NCBI GenBank assembly: GCA_023450335.1
Contig: JAEXHA010000122.1
Location: 1 to 34,935, forward strand
DNA from: Actinomycetes bacterium
GTDB lineage: Bacteria > Actinomycetota > Actinomycetes > Actinomycetales > Microbacteriaceae
Direction: 5' to 3'
Length of the DNA stretch: 34,935 bases
Below the pieces are notes generated by a model, which worked only from the letters and a program-made list of their open reading frames with translations, was not told the DNA's origin and did not search any database. Positions within the stretch are counted from its first letter, which is position 1. Each line of letters starts with the position of its first letter. This document shows, piece by piece, positions 1 to 7,400 of this stretch. Made by a program: the position numbers and the translations under genes.

Positions 1-540
1 CTCGAGCTGCGCGCGTACGGCGGCGCGTTCGCCGGCGCCCGGCTCGACATCGGCACCCGGCTGTTGCTGGCCTACCTCCCCTACCGGCCGCCGGGCGGCA
101 CCGCCGACGACCCCTTCATCGACTTCGCGTGCGGCACCGGCGCCGTGGCCGCCCAGTTGGCGCTCCGGCATCCCACGCAGTTCGTCTACGCCACCGACAC
201 CTCGGCGGCTGCGGTCACCTCCGCGCGCGAGACGATGCTCGCCAACGGCGTGGCCGACCGCGTGACGGTCGTCCGCGACGACCTGCTCAGCCGGCGCCCC
301 GACGCCAGCGCCTCGTTCATCGCCCTGAACCCGCCCTTCCACAGCGGCAGCGCCGTGACCGACCGTGTCGCGGTCCGTATGTTCGCAGAGGTCGCGCGCG
401 TGCTGCGCCCCGGCGGGGAGCTGTGGTGCGTGTGGAACTCACCGCTGCATTACCGCGGCGAGCTCGCGGCCGCGGTCGGCCCCACCGAGCAGGTCGCCCG
501 CAACGCCAAGTTCACCGTCACCCGATCGACCCGAGCATAG
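1..540 (+). CDS. Class I SAM-dependent methyltransferase, RsmC/RlmG-like, 3' part only
   Basis: The gene runs in from the left edge, so its start is outside the window; about 179 C-terminal residues are visible. The glycine-rich SAM loop reads DFACGTGAVAAQLA, followed by an acidic residue in YATDTSAAAV. The catalytic motif NPPFHSG is the NPPF signature of N2-guanine rRNA methyltransferases (RsmC/RlmG, MTS domain). The last strand motif VLRPGGELWCVWN closes the Rossmann-like fold. By family, the likely role is methylation of a guanine in 16S or 23S rRNA, but the substrate cannot be read from the fragment. The stop TAG lies 7 nt before the next gene, which is probably co-transcribed. The fold is clear; the exact subfamily is less sure. 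Confidence 0.85.
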   Translation, partial: LELRAYGGAFAGARLDIGTRLLLAYLPYRPPGGTADDPFIDFACGTGAVAAQLALRHPTQFVYATDTSAAAVTSARETMLANGVADRVTVVRDDLLSRRPDASASFIALNPPFHSGSAVTDRVAVRMFAEVARVLRPGGELWCVWNSPLHYRGELAAAVGPTEQVARNAKFTVTRSTRA

Positions 541-547
541 AGGTGCC

Positions 548-1027
548 ATGACCACCCCCACCCGTACCGCCCCCATCACCCCGCGCGCCCTGTTCCGTAC
601 GTTCGCCATCGCCGAGATGTTCACGTGGGCGGGGCTGATCGCCGCGCTCATCCTGCGCGCGGTGGGCGTCACCGACGTCGTGCCGATCGCCGGCGGCATC
701 CACGGGTTCGTCTTCCTCTGCTACGGAGCCAGCACGGTGTTCGTCTGGGTGAACCAGCAGTGGCGATGGGCCGTGGGCCTGACCGGCCTGCTGCTGGCCA
801 TCGTCCCGTTCGCAACCGTGCCGTTCGAGTTGTGGGTCGATCGTCGCGGGCTGCTGGCCGACGGCTGGCGTCTGGCGCCCGGCGGCGCCCAGCCGTCCGG
901 GTTCGTCGAGCAGGTGCAGGCCTGGGTGCTGCGACGCCCGATCGTGGCGGTCGTGCTGCTGCTGGTGCTGGTCACGATCGCGTTCGTGACGTTGCTGTGG
1001 CTCGGGCCGCCCATTCCGAAGAGCTGA
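548..1027 (+). CDS. DUF3817 integral membrane protein
   Basis: A 159-residue protein with four likely membrane segments: around residues 17-35 (AEMFTWAGLIAALILRAVG), 45-62 (GGIHGFVFLCYGAS), 70-90 (AVGLTGLLLAIVPFATVPFE) and 135-152 (IVAVVLLLVLVTIAFVTLLWL). The FRTFAIAEMFTWAGL start and the GGIHGFVFLCY stretch are typical of the DUF3817 family, which is common in actinobacteria and has no assigned function. The ATG at 548 is chosen because AGAGGTG sits just upstream and because the longer reading frame runs back through the methyltransferase gene. It ends facing the marR gene. Confidence 0.85.
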   Translation: MTTPTRTAPITPRALFRTFAIAEMFTWAGLIAALILRAVGVTDVVPIAGGIHGFVFLCYGASTVFVWVNQQWRWAVGLTGLLLAIVPFATVPFELWVDRRGLLADGWRLAPGGAQPSGFVEQVQAWVLRRPIVAVVLLLVLVTIAFVTLLWLGPPIPKS

Positions 1028-1059
1028 TCCCGAGGGCTTCTGGCATGCGCCGGGGCGGA

Positions 1060-1074
1060 CGCCGGAATTCGGCG
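1060..1074. terminator. Possible bidirectional terminator hairpin between convergent genes
   Basis: CGCCG-GAATT-CGGCG forms a perfect 5-bp stem with a 5-nt loop in the 54-nt gap between the DUF3817 gene and the MarR gene. There is no T-run on either side, so this rests only on symmetry and position. Confidence 0.3.
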
Positions 1075-1081
1075 ATGCGGG

Positions 1082-1492
1082 TCAGACGACCCCGGCGCGG
1101 ATGCCGTCGAGCGAGGCCGCGACCTTCGGCAGGCGCTGCGCGAGCGCGCCGTCGAGCTGGGCGAGGCGGTCGCGGGCATCCTGCAGCACGCGGCTGCCCT
1201 TGTCGGTGAGGGTCAGGTCGCTGGCCGCGCCGGCGTGCGCTGTCGCGTCGGCGACCAGTCCGTCGTCGACCAGGGATCGCACGGCCGTATGGGCGGACTG
1301 GACGGTGATGTGCGAGCGTCGGGCCAGCTCGGAGAAGGAGATACCCGGCTCGGCATAGATGTGGCCGAGCAGGCCGAACTTGCGTGTGGAGATGCCGAGA
1401 TCCTTCAGGACCGCGGCCAGCTGCGTCTCCCACGCCGCCGACACCGCGAGCAACGCGATGACGGGGCTGAAGCGAGGGGCGTCTTCGGGCAT
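1082..1492 (-). CDS. MarR-family transcriptional regulator
   Basis: A 136-residue protein with a winged helix of the MarR kind: the region GLLGHIYAEPGISFSELARRSHITVQSAHTAVRSL gives the helix-turn-helix and DLTLTDKGSRVL the wing. Start at 1492 (MPEDAPRF) is preferred because the upstream in-frame extension is Arg/Trp-rich low-complexity sequence and lies over the divergent promoter region. The gene is divergent from the HMA/P-type ATPase operon, 176 nt apart, so it could act there or on itself. No ligand can be inferred; the protein has no cysteine, so metal or thiol sensing through cysteine is unlikely. Confidence 0.85.
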   Translation of the reverse strand: MPEDAPRFSPVIALLAVSAAWETQLAAVLKDLGISTRKFGLLGHIYAEPGISFSELARRSHITVQSAHTAVRSLVDDGLVADATAHAGAASDLTLTDKGSRVLQDARDRLAQLDGALAQRLPKVAASLDGIRAGVV

Positions 1493-1557
1493 ACGCACAA
1501 TGCTAGCGAGCCGGGCTCGCCAGCCCCGGCACCACGTCGGTCTCGGCCCAGCCAGGA

Positions 1558-1600
1558 CTTGATCCGCGTCAAGGCGAACGCGTGCCCGGCTCCGTATGGT
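1558..1600 (+). promoter_or_regulatory. FNR/Crp-type operator and class II promoter of the metal-transport operon
   Basis: CTTGATCCGCGTCAAG at 1558-1573 is a perfect 5-bp dyad (CTTGA-N6-TCAAG). It contains TTGAT-N4-GTCAA, differing by one base from the FNR consensus TTGAT-N4-ATCAA. A -10-like TATGGT lies at 1595-1600. If transcription starts at 1607, the operator centre (1565.5) falls at -41.5, the class II position. The third gene of the operon encodes a Crp/Fnr regulator whose recognition helix keeps the E-x-x-S-R residues that read TTGA in FNR, so autoregulation is a reasonable inference. Confidence 0.65.
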
Positions 1601-1611
1601 GGGCCTCATCA

Positions 1612-1649
1612 CCGGGAAGAACCTCCCGGGTCACGGGTGAAAAACCCGT
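1612..1649 (+). promoter_or_regulatory. Two small hairpins in the 5' leader of the HMA gene
   Basis: CCGGGA-agaacc-TCCCGG (1612-1629) and ACGGGT-gaaaa-ACCCGT (1633-1649) are perfect 6-bp stems placed back to back just before the ribosome binding site GAGAAAGG (1653-1660). They lie in the predicted leader. A role in mRNA stability or translation is possible; no known riboswitch family is recognised. Confidence 0.35.
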
Positions 1650-1668
1650 CCTCGAGAAAGGCACCGTC

Positions 1669-1905
1669 ATGACCACTGCAGACACCTCCGTCCACACCCT
1701 GCTGCGGGCCGAGGGGTTCTCCTGCCCCTCGTGCGTCACCAAGATCGAGAAGCAGGTCGGCCGACTCGACGGCGTCGAGAACGTCGCCGTTCGCTTCGCG
1801 TCCGGCCGCATCGAGATCGATCACGATCCCCGCAAGGCGTCTGTCGACGATCTCATCGCCGCCGTCGCCACGGCGGGCTACCGCGCCGCCGTCTCGTCCT
1901 ACTGA
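1669..1905 (+). CDS. Free-standing heavy-metal-associated (HMA) domain protein, CopZ-like
   Basis: A 78-residue protein that is essentially one HMA domain (ferredoxin-like fold). The metal-binding loop is GFSCPSC with Cys19 and Cys22, followed by the expected helix VTKIEKQVGRLDGVENVAV and the C-terminal DLIAAVATAGYRAAV. Such proteins bind a soft metal ion through the two cysteines and pass it to a partner ATPase. The ATPase encoded 29 nt downstream has no N-terminal HMA domain of its own, so this protein probably supplies that function in trans. Start ATG at 1669 has a good GAGAAAGG ribosome binding site; an upstream in-frame start would include the leader hairpins. Confidence 0.88.
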   Translation: MTTADTSVHTLLRAEGFSCPSCVTKIEKQVGRLDGVENVAVRFASGRIEIDHDPRKASVDDLIAAVATAGYRAAVSSY

Positions 1906-1934
1906 CGCCCCGAGACACGAAAGGCGGTCCGCTC

Positions 1935-3953
1935 ATGAACACGCTGCGCCGTCGGCGGCACGGTGACTGGTTCGTCCCGGTCATCGCCGGCACGCTGATT
2001 CTCCTCGCGCTCGGCATCGCGCACCTCGGTGCCGGCGCCGCCGACCTCGCGCTCACACCACGATGGTGGCTGGATGCCGGGGCTCATGCCCACGCGCCGG
2101 CTCAGGCGTTCGCGCTCTCCGACGCGCTCATGCTGGCCGCCGCGGTGGTCGCCGGCCACCGCATCGTCGCGGCCGCCGCACGTGCGCTGCGCGTGAGGTT
2201 CCTCAGCATCGACCTGCTCGTGTCGGTCGCTGCGATCGGTGCCGTGGTCATCGGCAACTTCTGGGAGGCCGCCGCCGTGACCTTCCTGTTCGCCGTCGGT
2301 CACGCCCTCGAGGCCGGCACGATGAACAAGACCCGCGCCGCGCTGGCCGCCCTCGTGGCGGTCGCCCCCGACCGGGCCGTCGTGCTGCGCGGCGGCGACC
2401 AGGTCGAGGTCGCCGCTGCCGAGGTGCGGATGGGCGAGACCGTGCTGGTCAAGAACGGCGCGAAGGTTCCCGTCGACGGCGAGGTCATCGCAGGGACGGG
2501 CGCGATCGACGAGGCCTCCATCACCGGCGAGTCGATCCCCGTCGAGAAGGGCGCGGGCGATCGGGTGTTCGCCGGCACCGTGTCGCGCGGCGGGTTCCTG
2601 CAGGTGACAGCCACCGGAGTCGGAGCCGACACCACGCTCGCGCGCATCATCCACCGCGTCGAAGAGGCGCAGGATGCGAAGGCGAAGACCCAGGCCTTCA
2701 TCGACCGCTTCTCGAAGTGGTACACCCCCGCCGTCATGGTGCTGGCCCTGGTCGCGGGACTCCTCTCGGGGGACGTCGTGCTCGCACTGACCCTGCTGGT
2801 CATCGGATGCCCCGGCGCGCTGGTCATCTCGATTCCCGTCGCGATCGTCGCCGGAATCGGCCGGTCGGCCCGCAACGGCATCCTGATCAAGGGCGGTGAG
2901 TACCTGGAGACGTCCGCACGGATCACCGCCGTCGCCCTCGACAAGACCGGCACCCTCACCGAGGGCCGGCCTGAGCTGACCGACGTCGTCGTGCTCGACC
3001 GTGCTCTCACGAGGCGTGACGTCCTGCGGTGGGCGGCGGCCGCGGAGGCCGGCTCGGAGCACCCGCTCGCACGGCCGATCCTCGTCGCCGCCCGCGCCGA
3101 GGGGGTGGCGCCGGAGGGCGTGCCTGCGACGGTCACGCCGGTGATGGGCAAGGGCATCGTCGCCGACGTCGAGGGCCGACGCGTGCTCGTCGGCAATGCC
3201 GCGCTGCTCGCGCAGTACGGCGTGCGAGACGCCGCCCGCGCCGTCGCCGTCGCCGATGACCTCGCCGAGGCCGGACGCACGGCCATGATCGTCGCCGTCG
3301 ATGAGGCGGTGGCCGGCGTGATCGCCGTCGCCGATGCGATCCGGGAGGACGCCGGCGAGCTGGTCCGCCGCCTGCACGCGAACGGCGTGAGGAAGGTCGT
3401 CATGCTCACCGGCGACACGCGGCGCGTGGCTGAAGCGGTCGGTCACGCTGCCGGCATCGATGAGATCCACGCAGCACTGCTGCCCGAGGACAAGCTGGCG
3501 GCTGTCACCCGGCTGCAGAGCGAGGGCTACACGGTCGCCATGGTCGGCGACGGCGTGAACGATGCGCCGGCGCTGGCCACCGCCGACATCGGCGTGGCGA
3601 TGGGCGCTGCCGGATCGGCGGTGGCGGTCGAAACAGCCGACATCGCTCTGATGGGCGATGATCTGCTCAAGCTTCCCGAGGCGATCGGACTGGCGCGGCG
3701 CACCGTGCGGGCGATGCGGCAGAACATCGCGATCGCGCTGCTGACCGTGGTGCTGCTGTTGATCGGTGTCTTCGCCGGCGGAGTGACCATGGCCGTGGGC
3801 ATGCTGGTCCACGAGGGATCCGTGCTCGTGGTGATCCTCAACGCCATGCGGCTGATGCGCCAGGCGCCCGCGACCGCCACGACCGCCGGTGGTCCCCGAT
3901 ACTGGAGGAAGGAGAGGACACCCCATGTCGCCATCGCCGGAGCGCACCGATGA
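1935..3953 (+). CDS. P1B-type heavy-metal-translocating ATPase with a CPG membrane motif
   Basis: A 672-residue metal-exporting P-type ATPase. Visible landmarks are the actuator motif TGES (197-200), phosphorylation motif DKTGTLTEG (from 336), the P1B-specific HP dipeptide in SEHPLA (376-377) and the hinge MVGDGVNDAPAL (from 536). The membrane metal motif in M6 is CPG (292-294) rather than the usual CPC, SPC or TPC. The last helix pair carries HEGSVLVVILNAMRL, resembling the zinc/cadmium branch but with Glu where those pumps often have Asp. The N-terminus (1-60) has one hydrophobic segment and a short His/Ala loop but no HMA domain. The C-terminal tail overlaps the next gene by 29 nt. Metal specificity cannot be assigned from motifs alone. 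Confidence 0.92.
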   Translation: MNTLRRRRHGDWFVPVIAGTLILLALGIAHLGAGAADLALTPRWWLDAGAHAHAPAQAFALSDALMLAAAVVAGHRIVAAAARALRVRFLSIDLLVSVAAIGAVVIGNFWEAAAVTFLFAVGHALEAGTMNKTRAALAALVAVAPDRAVVLRGGDQVEVAAAEVRMGETVLVKNGAKVPVDGEVIAGTGAIDEASITGESIPVEKGAGDRVFAGTVSRGGFLQVTATGVGADTTLARIIHRVEEAQDAKAKTQAFIDRFSKWYTPAVMVLALVAGLLSGDVVLALTLLVIGCPGALVISIPVAIVAGIGRSARNGILIKGGEYLETSARITAVALDKTGTLTEGRPELTDVVVLDRALTRRDVLRWAAAAEAGSEHPLARPILVAARAEGVAPEGVPATVTPVMGKGIVADVEGRRVLVGNAALLAQYGVRDAARAVAVADDLAEAGRTAMIVAVDEAVAGVIAVADAIREDAGELVRRLHANGVRKVVMLTGDTRRVAEAVGHAAGIDEIHAALLPEDKLAAVTRLQSEGYTVAMVGDGVNDAPALATADIGVAMGAAGSAVAVETADIALMGDDLLKLPEAIGLARRTVRAMRQNIAIALLTVVLLLIGVFAGGVTMAVGMLVHEGSVLVVILNAMRLMRQAPATATTAGGPRYWRKERTPHVAIAGAHR

Positions 3954-4626
3954 CCTGTGCGTGCGCACAGTGCCCCTGTTTCAGGCACTGACCTTCGACG
4001 AACAGCTCGAGGTCGCGGCCGTCGCACGCCCGACGCGGGTCGGACAGAACGAACAGGTGTACACCGCCGGCAGCGAGGCGTCACAGCTGATGGTCGTGCA
4101 CACCGGACGGGTGAAGGTCGCCCGCACGAGCCCCGACGGTCATGAGCAGATCATCCGCGTGCTGGGCCCGGGCGACTTCATCGGCGAGTCGGCGTTTCTC
4201 ACCGGCATCCACCCCGACCACACCGCGACCGCGCTCGACGACGCACAGCTGTGCGTCTTCCGCCATGCGGACCTGGGTGCGCTGATCGACAAGCACGCGA
4301 GCATCGGCCTGCGCATGCTGCAGAGTGTGAGCCGGCGGCTGGGTGAGGCGGAGGCACGGCTGGCGGCGGCCATCTCCAGCGACGTGAGCGCGCGGCTGGC
4401 CGACTATCTGCTCGGTCTGCCCGCGCACACGGCGTCCGGCCGGCACCCCGAGGTGGTGCTGCCGCTGGCGAAGAAGGACATCGCCTCGCTGCTGGACACC
4501 ACCCCCGAGTCGCTGAGCCGCCAGCTGCGCACCCTCACCGACGCCGGGGTGATCACGCAGGACGCCGGCCGCCGCATCACGATCCACGACCCCGATGCAC
4601 TGGGCGCGCTCGCGGAGCACCTCTGA
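3925..4626 (+). CDS. Crp/Fnr-family transcriptional regulator
   Basis: A 233-residue protein with an N-terminal cyclic-nucleotide-type beta-barrel (about 15-120, including GPGDFIGESAFL), a dimer helix (about 125-155) and a C-terminal winged helix. The recognition helix DTTPESLSRQLRTL has Glu195, Ser198 and Arg199, matching the E-x-x-S-R set with which FNR reads TTGA half-sites. Only two cysteines are present (Cys12 and Cys110), so an FNR-type four-cysteine 4Fe-4S cluster cannot form in the usual way; thiol, haem or metal sensing is open. ATG 3925 is preferred for the GGAGGAAGGAGAGG ribosome binding site 8-20 nt upstream. It is translationally linked to the ATPase and probably controls the operator at 1558. 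Confidence 0.9.
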   Translation: MSPSPERTDDLCVRTVPLFQALTFDEQLEVAAVARPTRVGQNEQVYTAGSEASQLMVVHTGRVKVARTSPDGHEQIIRVLGPGDFIGESAFLTGIHPDHTATALDDAQLCVFRHADLGALIDKHASIGLRMLQSVSRRLGEAEARLAAAISSDVSARLADYLLGLPAHTASGRHPEVVLPLAKKDIASLLDTTPESLSRQLRTLTDAGVITQDAGRRITIHDPDALGALAEHL

Positions 4627-4637
4627 GGCAGCGCCCT

Positions 4638-4652
4638 CCCGCGTGAAGCGGG
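4638..4652. terminator. Possible terminator hairpin after the crp/fnr gene
   Basis: CCCGC-GTGAA-GCGGG forms a 5-bp GC stem 12 nt after the regulator's stop codon. It has no T-run. The rest of the 128-nt gap to the convergent tetR gene holds a CCCCGCGGGG palindrome at 4741-4750 and no recognisable gene. Confidence 0.35.
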
Positions 4653-4754
4653 CGACGGCGTCGCGGCTTGGGGGAACCCGGCATCAGCCTCCTCACCGCC
4701 GAGCACCGCCGGATCGCGGAGGCGATGCGGCACGCCGCTCCCCCGCGGGGTGCG

Positions 4755-5357
4755 TCACGCGGTCCGCGTAGCGTGCCGGCGTTGCAGCTCGGCCGCCATC
4801 GGCTCGATCACGGCGACCAGGTGTGCGGTGACCTGGTCGAGCGGCTTGCCCGCTTCCAACTGGCGCGTCGACGCGTGGATGACGGCGTTGATCATCTCGC
4901 TGAGGCTCTCGGGGTCGTCGACTCCCAGCTCCTCCAGCGCACGGATCACCGGCTCCTGGATGGCGCGGTGCATGCGGGTGGCCTGCTCGTCGACAGCCTC
5001 GCCGGGGGTGAGGGCCGCCAGCGCCGAACCGACGGCGTGCGCGCCCTCATCCACCAGCCGAAGATTCTCGACAGCGAACGCGACCAGCCGACCACTCGGC
5101 TCGGATTGCTCAGCCATGGCACCGGTGATGCGCACCGTCCACCGGGGGAAGATGTCCTCCACGAGAGCCCGCAGGAGCGCTTCCGTGGACTCGAAGTAGT
5201 GGTAGACGCTCGACCGGGCCAGCCCCGCACGCTCTGCCACCTCGCGCATACTCGCGATCTCGCCGGTCTCCTCCAGGAGCGCGTGCGCGACGTCGAGGAG
5301 CAGTCGCTCCTGATTCGCGCGGTGCTCCGCGACGGTATCGGCGGTGATCCGTGGCAC
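4755..5357 (-). CDS. TetR/AcrR-family transcriptional regulator
   Basis: A 200-residue protein. The N-terminal helix-turn-helix is ASMREVAERAGLARSSVYHYFESTEALLRAL, the classic TetR pattern with Tyr-His-Tyr-Phe in the recognition helix. The C-terminal part is an all-helical ligand and dimer domain. A GTG start at 5357 (VPRITADTV) is chosen because AGAGGGAGA stands 7 nt upstream and the longer frame overlaps the ATPase gene. It is the last gene of a three-gene operon after the ABC permease and ATPase, 29 nt behind the ATPase stop. It most likely represses the operon through the GTCGAC sites at 7259-7303 and is induced by the transporter's substrate. Confidence 0.9.
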   Translation of the reverse strand: MPRITADTVAEHRANQERLLLDVAHALLEETGEIASMREVAERAGLARSSVYHYFESTEALLRALVEDIFPRWTVRITGAMAEQSEPSGRLVAFAVENLRLVDEGAHAVGSALAALTPGEAVDEQATRMHRAIQEPVIRALEELGVDDPESLSEMINAVIHASTRQLEAGKPLDQVTAHLVAVIEPMAAELQRRHATRTA

Positions 5358-5386
5358 AGTGTTCTCCCTCTGAGCACCCGCGGCGG

Positions 5387-6094
5387 CTACGCCGCCACGG
5401 ACTCGAATGTCCCGAGCGAACCGTCGACCATCTCCAGTACGCGGTGACAATGCCCGAGCACATCATGGTCGTGCGTCACCATCATGATCGCAACCCCGTG
5501 GGCCTTGCTCTGCTCGGCGAGCAGAGCGACGATCTGCTGACTCCGCGCCCGGTCCAGCGCCGCGGTCGGCTCGTCGACCAGCAGCAGACCGGGACGCGTC
5601 ACCAGTGCGCGGGCGATGCCCACGCGCTGTCGCTCCCCGCCGGAGAGCTGACGCGGCAGGCTCTTGGCCTTGTGCCCCATGCCGACTGCTTCGAGCAGCG
5701 GCATCGGGTCGAACGAGGACGGTCCGTGCGCGAGGTTGTTCACCAGGCGCAGCTGGTCGGCCGCCGCGAGGGCGGGGATGAGGTTGCCGGATTGGAAGAC
5801 GAAGCCGATGTTCCGCAGACGGAACTTGGCCAGCTTGCGCTGGGAGCCGGCGATCTCGGTCAGATCCTGGTCCAGCACGCGGACCGAGCCGCTGTCGGGC
5901 GACTGCAGCGCCCCCGCCACGGCAAGGAGCGTCGACTTGCCGGCCCCGGAGGGTCCCACGACGCCCACGAACTCGCCGCGGGCGATCTCGAGGCTCACGG
6001 AGTCCAGCGGCCGGACCTTGCTGTCGCCATCACCCAGTTCGAGGGAGACGTCCTCGAAGCGGAGCACCGGCTTTCGGATGTGTTCCCGTGACAT
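5387..6094 (-). CDS. ABC transporter ATP-binding protein, MacB/LolD type
   Basis: A 235-residue nucleotide-binding subunit. Walker A is GPSGAGKST (47-55), the Q-loop follows in FVFQSGNLIPAL, the signature is LSGGERQ (150-156), Walker B is LLLVDEP (170-176) and the switch His is in VTHDHD (about 208). Sequence and length fit the MacB/LolD/DevA group that works with FtsX-type permeases in export or extraction of hydrophobic compounds rather than import. Its start codon overlaps the permease stop by one base (TGATG), so the two are translationally coupled. No periplasmic adaptor is encoded nearby, as usual for Gram-positive versions. Confidence 0.93.
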   Translation of the reverse strand: MSREHIRKPVLRFEDVSLELGDGDSKVRPLDSVSLEIARGEFVGVVGPSGAGKSTLLAVAGALQSPDSGSVRVLDQDLTEIAGSQRKLAKFRLRNIGFVFQSGNLIPALAAADQLRLVNNLAHGPSSFDPMPLLEAVGMGHKAKSLPRQLSGGERQRVGIARALVTRPGLLLVDEPTAALDRARSQQIVALLAEQSKAHGVAIMMVTHDHDVLGHCHRVLEMVDGSLGTFESVAA

Positions 6095-7236
6095 CAGCGC
6101 TGTCCTCCCAGTGCGGTGATCGGTTCGATTCGGGTGATGCGGACGACCGCGATCGCGGCGCCTACCAGGCCCAGCACGATCGTGATCAATGACGCGGTCA
6201 GGATCGGCAGAGGTTCGAGTGCGAACGGCATGCCCTCCGGCATCATCGCCCCCAGTCCCACGCCCACGCCCACGCCGAGCGCCGTGAAGGCGACCAGCAG
6301 GATCGACGCCTGGGTCAGGGAGTCGCGCAGCAGGTAACGGGCCGACGCCCCCACCGCACGGAGAACAGCCAGCTCGTGCTGACGCTGAATCGTCCAGACC
6401 GTGAAGAAGGCGCCGATGACCATCGCGCTGATCGCATAGAGGAACGCTTGGATCATGCTGAGCGTGAGCGTCTCGGCCTGGTATCCGGGCGACGAGTTGA
6501 AGGACTCCCCCAGGGTGACGGCGGTCGTCTCCGCGAGCCGGTCGCCGGCAGCGAGGTCGAGGTCCGCAGCGCCTGCCGCCTGGATCGCGACGACGCTGGC
6601 GACGTCGAAGTCGAGGGCGTCGACCTGCTCCTGCGTCGGGGCCCCCGCACGGGCGGTACCCGAGGCGATCAGGCGCCACGTGTCGATGTTGAGGTAGGCC
6701 ATGTCGACGTGGCCGAAGGTCGCCTGCCCCCGGGTGAACCCGATGACTTCGAGCTCAGTGTCGACCCGATCGAGCGTGATGATGCTACCCAGCTCGAGCC
6801 CGTCATGCTTCGCGGTCTCGGACACCACGATGCCCGCAAGGCCCGAGATGGTCTCCCCTTCGGAGACCTCCGGGCTGAGGAACGAGTCGGGGACGATTCC
6901 GAACAGAGAGAGATCGATCTGCGTGCCGTCCTCGATCGTGGCGTTGATCATTCCCGCGCCCACCGGCGTCACGGTCTCCACGCCGGGGAACGACTCCCAG
7001 CTCTCGAGCTGCTCCCCGTCCACGACCGAACGCGAGAACGCGTTGTCGGTCTTCGTGCCCTCGTCGAAGGCGAACGCCGTCACCGGCAACGACTTGAGCC
7101 CGGACACGCCATCGTTGACGAGCCCCGCCGACAGACCGGACAGCAAGACGATCAGCAGCGCGATGAGCGACACGACGGCACCCATCAATCCGAATCGCCC
7201 ACGCGCGAACCTCAGTTCGCGGATCGCAAGAAACAT
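6094..7236 (-). CDS. ABC transporter permease, FtsX/MacB-like (DevC type)
   Basis: A 380-residue permease with four predicted membrane helices: one at the N-terminus (about 18-40, LMGAVVSLIALLIVLLSGL), then a large extracytoplasmic domain (about 45-255), then three helices near the C-terminus (about 262-285, 305-330 and 345-365). This one-plus-three layout with the FYAISAMVIGAFFTVWTIQRQHELAVLRAVGAS segment is diagnostic of FtsX-like permeases. It pairs with the ATPase downstream. Drug, peptide or lipid efflux is the family-based expectation; the substrate is unknown. It is the first gene of the operon, 36 nt downstream of the predicted transcription start. Confidence 0.92.
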   Translation of the reverse strand: MFLAIRELRFARGRFGLMGAVVSLIALLIVLLSGLSAGLVNDGVSGLKSLPVTAFAFDEGTKTDNAFSRSVVDGEQLESWESFPGVETVTPVGAGMINATIEDGTQIDLSLFGIVPDSFLSPEVSEGETISGLAGIVVSETAKHDGLELGSIITLDRVDTELEVIGFTRGQATFGHVDMAYLNIDTWRLIASGTARAGAPTQEQVDALDFDVASVVAIQAAGAADLDLAAGDRLAETTAVTLGESFNSSPGYQAETLTLSMIQAFLYAISAMVIGAFFTVWTIQRQHELAVLRAVGASARYLLRDSLTQASILLVAFTALGVGVGVGLGAMMPEGMPFALEPLPILTASLITIVLGLVGAAIAVVRITRIEPITALGGQR

Positions 7237-7258
7237 CTCTCCCCTTCGCTGCGCGCCG

Positions 7259-7307
7259 TTGTCGACACGCAGTCGACAAACATATCAACACGGCGTCGAC
7301 AAACCAA
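7259..7307 (-). promoter_or_regulatory. TetR operator array overlapping the efflux operon promoter
   Basis: TTGTCGAC-ACGCA-GTCGACAA (7259-7279) is a perfect inverted repeat of two 8-bp arms. A third GTCGACAAA half-site follows at 7295-7303, 23 bp further. Read on the minus strand, a possible -35 TTGGTT (7307-7302) and -10 TATGTT (7284-7279) are 17 bp apart and interleave with these sites. Binding of the TetR protein here would block transcription of permease, ATPase and tetR. Palindrome geometry is seen directly; protein assignment is inferred from neighbourhood. Confidence 0.7.
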
Positions 7308-7400
7308 AACGCCCCCGGATCTGCGAACGCTCGCAGCTCCGGTGCCGTCGTGATGTCCGAGGTCGGGCATAGCGTGACACGCAACAGAGAGGACAATCCC

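Noticed and set aside
1899..3968. Very long minus-strand open frame across the P-type ATPase gene
   Set aside because: Antisense shadow typical of high-GC DNA; composition is Arg/His/Asp-rich with no domain, while the plus strand has all ATPase motifs.
4668..4754. Short plus-strand frame reading GISLLTAEHRRIAEAMRHA after the crp/fnr gene, possible hemerythrin-like remnant
   Set aside because: Too short, no metal-ligand pattern beyond one His pair, and it runs into the antisense of tetR. Not supportable as a gene.
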